A program made the position numbers and the translations under genes. Positions 14,049 to 15,441 of a stretch of DNA of 15,441 nucleotides are shown piece after piece. The notes beneath the pieces are model-generated. The model saw nothing but the letters and a program-made list of their open reading frames with translations, searched no databases and was not told the origin of the DNA. The first letter of the stretch is position 1; each line of letters starts with the position of its first letter. The stretch lies in contig JADGQD010000027.1 in the NCBI GenBank assembly GCA_017882065.1, forward strand, positions 1 through 15,441. Reading direction: 5' to 3'. Source of the stretch: Anaerolineales bacterium (GTDB lineage: Bacteria; Chloroflexota; Anaerolineae; Anaerolineales; Villigracilaceae).

Positions 14049-14309
14049 TTACTTTTCTTCCGCCGGCATCACGTTGACGCGCTTGCGTCCTTTGACGACA
14101 TCGTAGACAACCAGCCCTTCAATCGTGGCGAAGATGGTATCGTCCTTGCCTACGTCCACGTTCAGACCGGGCTTAATGTGTGTACCGCGCTGGCGCACGA
14201 TAATGTTGCCAGAAAGAACATGCTCGCCGGCATATTTCTTTACGCCCAGGCGCTGGCCATTAGAGTCTCTTCCATTGCGGACTGAGCCGCCACCTTTTTT
14301 GTGTGCCAT
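14049..14309 (-). CDS. rpmA: Ribosomal protein L27
   Basis: The 86-aa protein is a normal-length L27, a peptidyl-transferase-centre protein of the large subunit. It shows MAHKKGGGSVRNGRDSNGQR, KKYAGEHVLSGNIIVRQRGT and HIKPGLNVDVGKDDTIFA. It starts directly with MAHKK, without the cleavable leader found in Firmicutes. An AGG lies six bases before the ATG, in the 18-base gap after rplU; rpmE follows after 19 bases. Confidence 0.98.
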   Translation of the reverse strand: MAHKKGGGSVRNGRDSNGQRLGVKKYAGEHVLSGNIIVRQRGTHIKPGLNVDVGKDDTIFATIEGLVVYDVVKGRKRVNVMPAEEK

Positions 14310-14327
14310 AACAACCTCACTCTCTTG

Positions 14328-14933
14328 CTATTTCGCCGCAGGCTTCTTGGAAGCCGCTTTCCCCTTCGGGGACGATGTCGGTTCAGCTTTAGTCGTAGTC
14401 GTCTTCTTGGAAGCCGATTTCGTCGTAGTCTTGGCGGGAGACTTCGCTGCCGGTTTCTTCCCCTTCGGGGAGGCTGTCTTCTTCGGGGAGGCTGTCTCAG
14501 CCTTTGGTTCGGCCTTTACCGGCTTCTTCGCTTTCTCAGGCTTCGCCTTCGGAGCCGTTTCTTCAGCCTTGACTTCGACAGCCTTTTCCACCTTGACAGG
14601 TTCCTTCTTCACCAGTTCGGAACCGCCAATCTGCTCCACGAACAGACGGGTATAGTTCTGGCGGTGACCAATCTTAACACGAATACGTTTCTTGGGGCTG
14701 TAGTTGAAGATATTCACCTTCGGCCCTTTGAAATGCTCGACCACCGTGGTCCATACCGGGATATTCTTGACGAGGGGCGTGCCGACGGTGATGTTTTCCC
14801 CATCCGCCAGCAGCAGAACCTGTTCAAGCTTGACATTCGCGCCGGATTCGATCGGCAGGCGGTCCACTTCGAGGGTACCACCTTCGACGGCCCGAAATTG
14901 CTTGCCGCCGCTTTCCACAATTGCGTACTTCAT
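14328..14933 (-). CDS. rplU: Ribosomal protein L21 with long histone-H1-like C-terminal tail
   Basis: The 201-aa protein consists of a full L21 (residues 1 to about 103: MKYAIVESGGKQFRA, a central VLLLADGENITVGTP, and KKRIRVKIGHRQNYT with the terminal contact region) plus a tail of nearly 100 residues. The tail is made almost only of Lys, Ala, Pro, Thr, Ser and Glu (runs like AKSPAKTTTKSASKK and SPKGKAASKKPAAK), without predicted fold and strongly basic. E. coli L21 is about 103 aa, so the tail is an addition. AGGAG lies six bases before the ATG. It is first in the operon, behind a consensus promoter and a structured leader. The tail could bind rRNA, DNA or polyanions; simple-sequence growth is the alternative. 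Confidence 0.95.
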   Translation of the reverse strand: MKYAIVESGGKQFRAVEGGTLEVDRLPIESGANVKLEQVLLLADGENITVGTPLVKNIPVWTTVVEHFKGPKVNIFNYSPKKRIRVKIGHRQNYTRLFVEQIGGSELVKKEPVKVEKAVEVKAEETAPKAKPEKAKKPVKAEPKAETASPKKTASPKGKKPAAKSPAKTTTKSASKKTTTTKAEPTSSPKGKAASKKPAAK

Positions 14934-15083
14934 CTTATTCTCCTGGTCTTCGCTTCACCACTGTCCCTGCGGTACGGGTTCGGTCCCTGAACCTGTTTCG
15001 GTTTTCAGAACGAGCCCCTACGCCGGTCAGCGGGGAAGCCGGGATACAAACTGACGCCCCAGCAACCTGCCGGGGCAGAACCG
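14934..15083 (-). promoter_or_regulatory. Structured 5' leader of the L21-L27-L31 operon
   Basis: About 150 bases lie between the expected transcription start (near 15083) and the rplU ATG. A 9-bp hairpin with a 3-base loop sits at the 5' end (15056-15076, GCCCC..GGGGC ends). A second stem, GGTTC/GAACC, lies at 14977-14993. This would fit an autoregulatory ribosomal-protein leader, but I did not match it to a known class. Confidence 0.4.
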
Positions 15084-15089
15084 GACAAT

Positions 15090-15118
15090 ATTATACTTGC
15101 GAGACGCAACCATGTCAA
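15090..15118 (-). promoter_or_regulatory. Consensus sigma-70 promoter of rplU-rpmA-rpmE
   Basis: On the minus strand, TTGACA (15118-15113) and TATAAT (15095-15090) are both perfect and separated by exactly 17 bp. A further TTGACA occurs 21 bp upstream (15139-15134) in a direct repeat, GTTGACATTGTT / GTTGACATGGTT, which may be an operator or a second polymerase contact. Confidence 0.93.
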
Positions 15119-15169
15119 CGGCTGATATAACAATGTCAACCCCGCCCCGGCCAGGAAGAGATCAAACCC

Positions 15170-15441
15170 GTGATGTACTTCGCCGGAAAGCAGAAAGGAC
15201 TGATACTCACCAGCACCAATCAAGACTTCCTGCGCGCTACCTTCGGAGACGAGATTACCGCCAGCTATGGAAAGCCTGTCACCCTTCGCGCCGTCCGCAA
15301 GACCATAGCCGGCCGCGGATTGGACACTATCGTCATCGGCCTGCCGGCCCATATCATCCCCGCGCAGTACCCGCCGAAGGTCCCCGCAGGGGGCAGGGTG
15401 AAGGGGAGGCAGAGACACCCGCAGCCTGACCCCGATTTCAC
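15170..15441 (+). CDS. Phage-type small conserved protein, N-terminally truncated remnant, open at the window edge
   Basis: A plus-strand frame is open from 15131 (after TAA at 15128) to the window end. It reads EEIKPVMYFAGKQKGLILTS, later FGDEITASYGKPVTLRA, and then LDTIVIGLP. From memory this matches a common phage/prophage family whose proteins have the order KPVLYF, KGLVLNKTN, YG, W-GK-TLY. Those proteins normally have 35-45 residues before this point, and here there is only a non-coding promoter region. The candidate starts are GTG 15170 or ATG 15173, with no well-spaced ribosome site. The tail after about 15370 is Gly/Pro/Arg-rich and unlike the family. It is probably a decaying gene fragment, and its identity needs the sequence beyond the edge. 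Confidence 0.45.
   Translation, partial: MMYFAGKQKGLILTSTNQDFLRATFGDEITASYGKPVTLRAVRKTIAGRGLDTIVIGLPAHIIPAQYPPKVPAGGRVKGRQRHPQPDPDF

Noticed and set aside
15005..15418. A 137-codon minus-strand frame upstream of rplU
   Set aside because: It overlaps the consensus promoter and leader of the ribosomal operon, and it is antisense to the frame with phage-family similarity.
15097..15429. A 110-codon plus-strand frame starting inside the rplU promoter
   Set aside because: The translation is Arg/Pro/His-rich without family features, while the next frame shows the conserved KPVMYFAGKQKGLIL pattern.

Overview
The window looks like bacterial chromosome of moderately high GC from a Chloroflexota lineage, most likely class Anaerolineae. 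I infer this from the Thr/Pro-stalked SH3-like lipoprotein, the L31 and L21 ribosomal proteins with unusual C-terminal extensions, the DUF5678-like domain fused to a CCA-adding-type enzyme, and the G/C-rich minisatellites. No rRNA, tRNA, IS element or CRISPR array was found.

Left edge (1-2156, minus): a tight pyruvate dehydrogenase operon, E1 alpha - E1 beta - E2, with E2 cut by the window edge. The genes are separated by 1 base or overlap. Next, on the plus strand (2259-3736), come a YbaK/ProX-type aminoacyl-tRNA editing protein with a probably leaderless start, an unreported 34-codon gene with its own promoter and ribosome binding site, and a lipoprotein. A REP-like repeat and a perfect bidirectional terminator (3926-3957) separate this cluster from the convergent pyruvate phosphate dikinase gene (3973-6738, minus). 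Together with pyruvate dehydrogenase, the dikinase makes the left half a pyruvate/PEP/acetyl-CoA node.

Middle: two small plus-strand genes, each followed by a terminator: a stand-alone receiver-domain response regulator (7019-7432) and a cysteine-rich zinc protein (7552-7866). From 13295 down to 7908 runs a long minus-strand gene train: tdk - hpt - hpt - cca - nudix - DEDDy exonuclease - alpha/beta hydrolase. Its theme is nucleotide salvage, nucleotide clean-up and RNA/tRNA end processing. The two hpt genes are tandem paralogs of exactly the same length.

Right: the ribosomal operon rplU - rpmA - rpmE (14933-13550, minus) is driven by a consensus sigma-70 promoter at 15090-15118. L31 carries a C-terminal domain resembling the C-terminal domain of RNA polymerase alpha. 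L21 carries a long Lys/Ala/Pro tail like histone H1. Beyond the promoter, an N-terminally incomplete reading frame of a phage-type family runs off the right edge on the plus strand.

The strongest points for follow-up are the L31/alpha-CTD fusion; a 20-bp-period minisatellite present both upstream of tdk and in frame inside cca; the 34-aa gene; the L21 tail; and the truncated phage-type frame next to the ribosomal promoter. All identifications come from reading motifs by eye; no database search was run.
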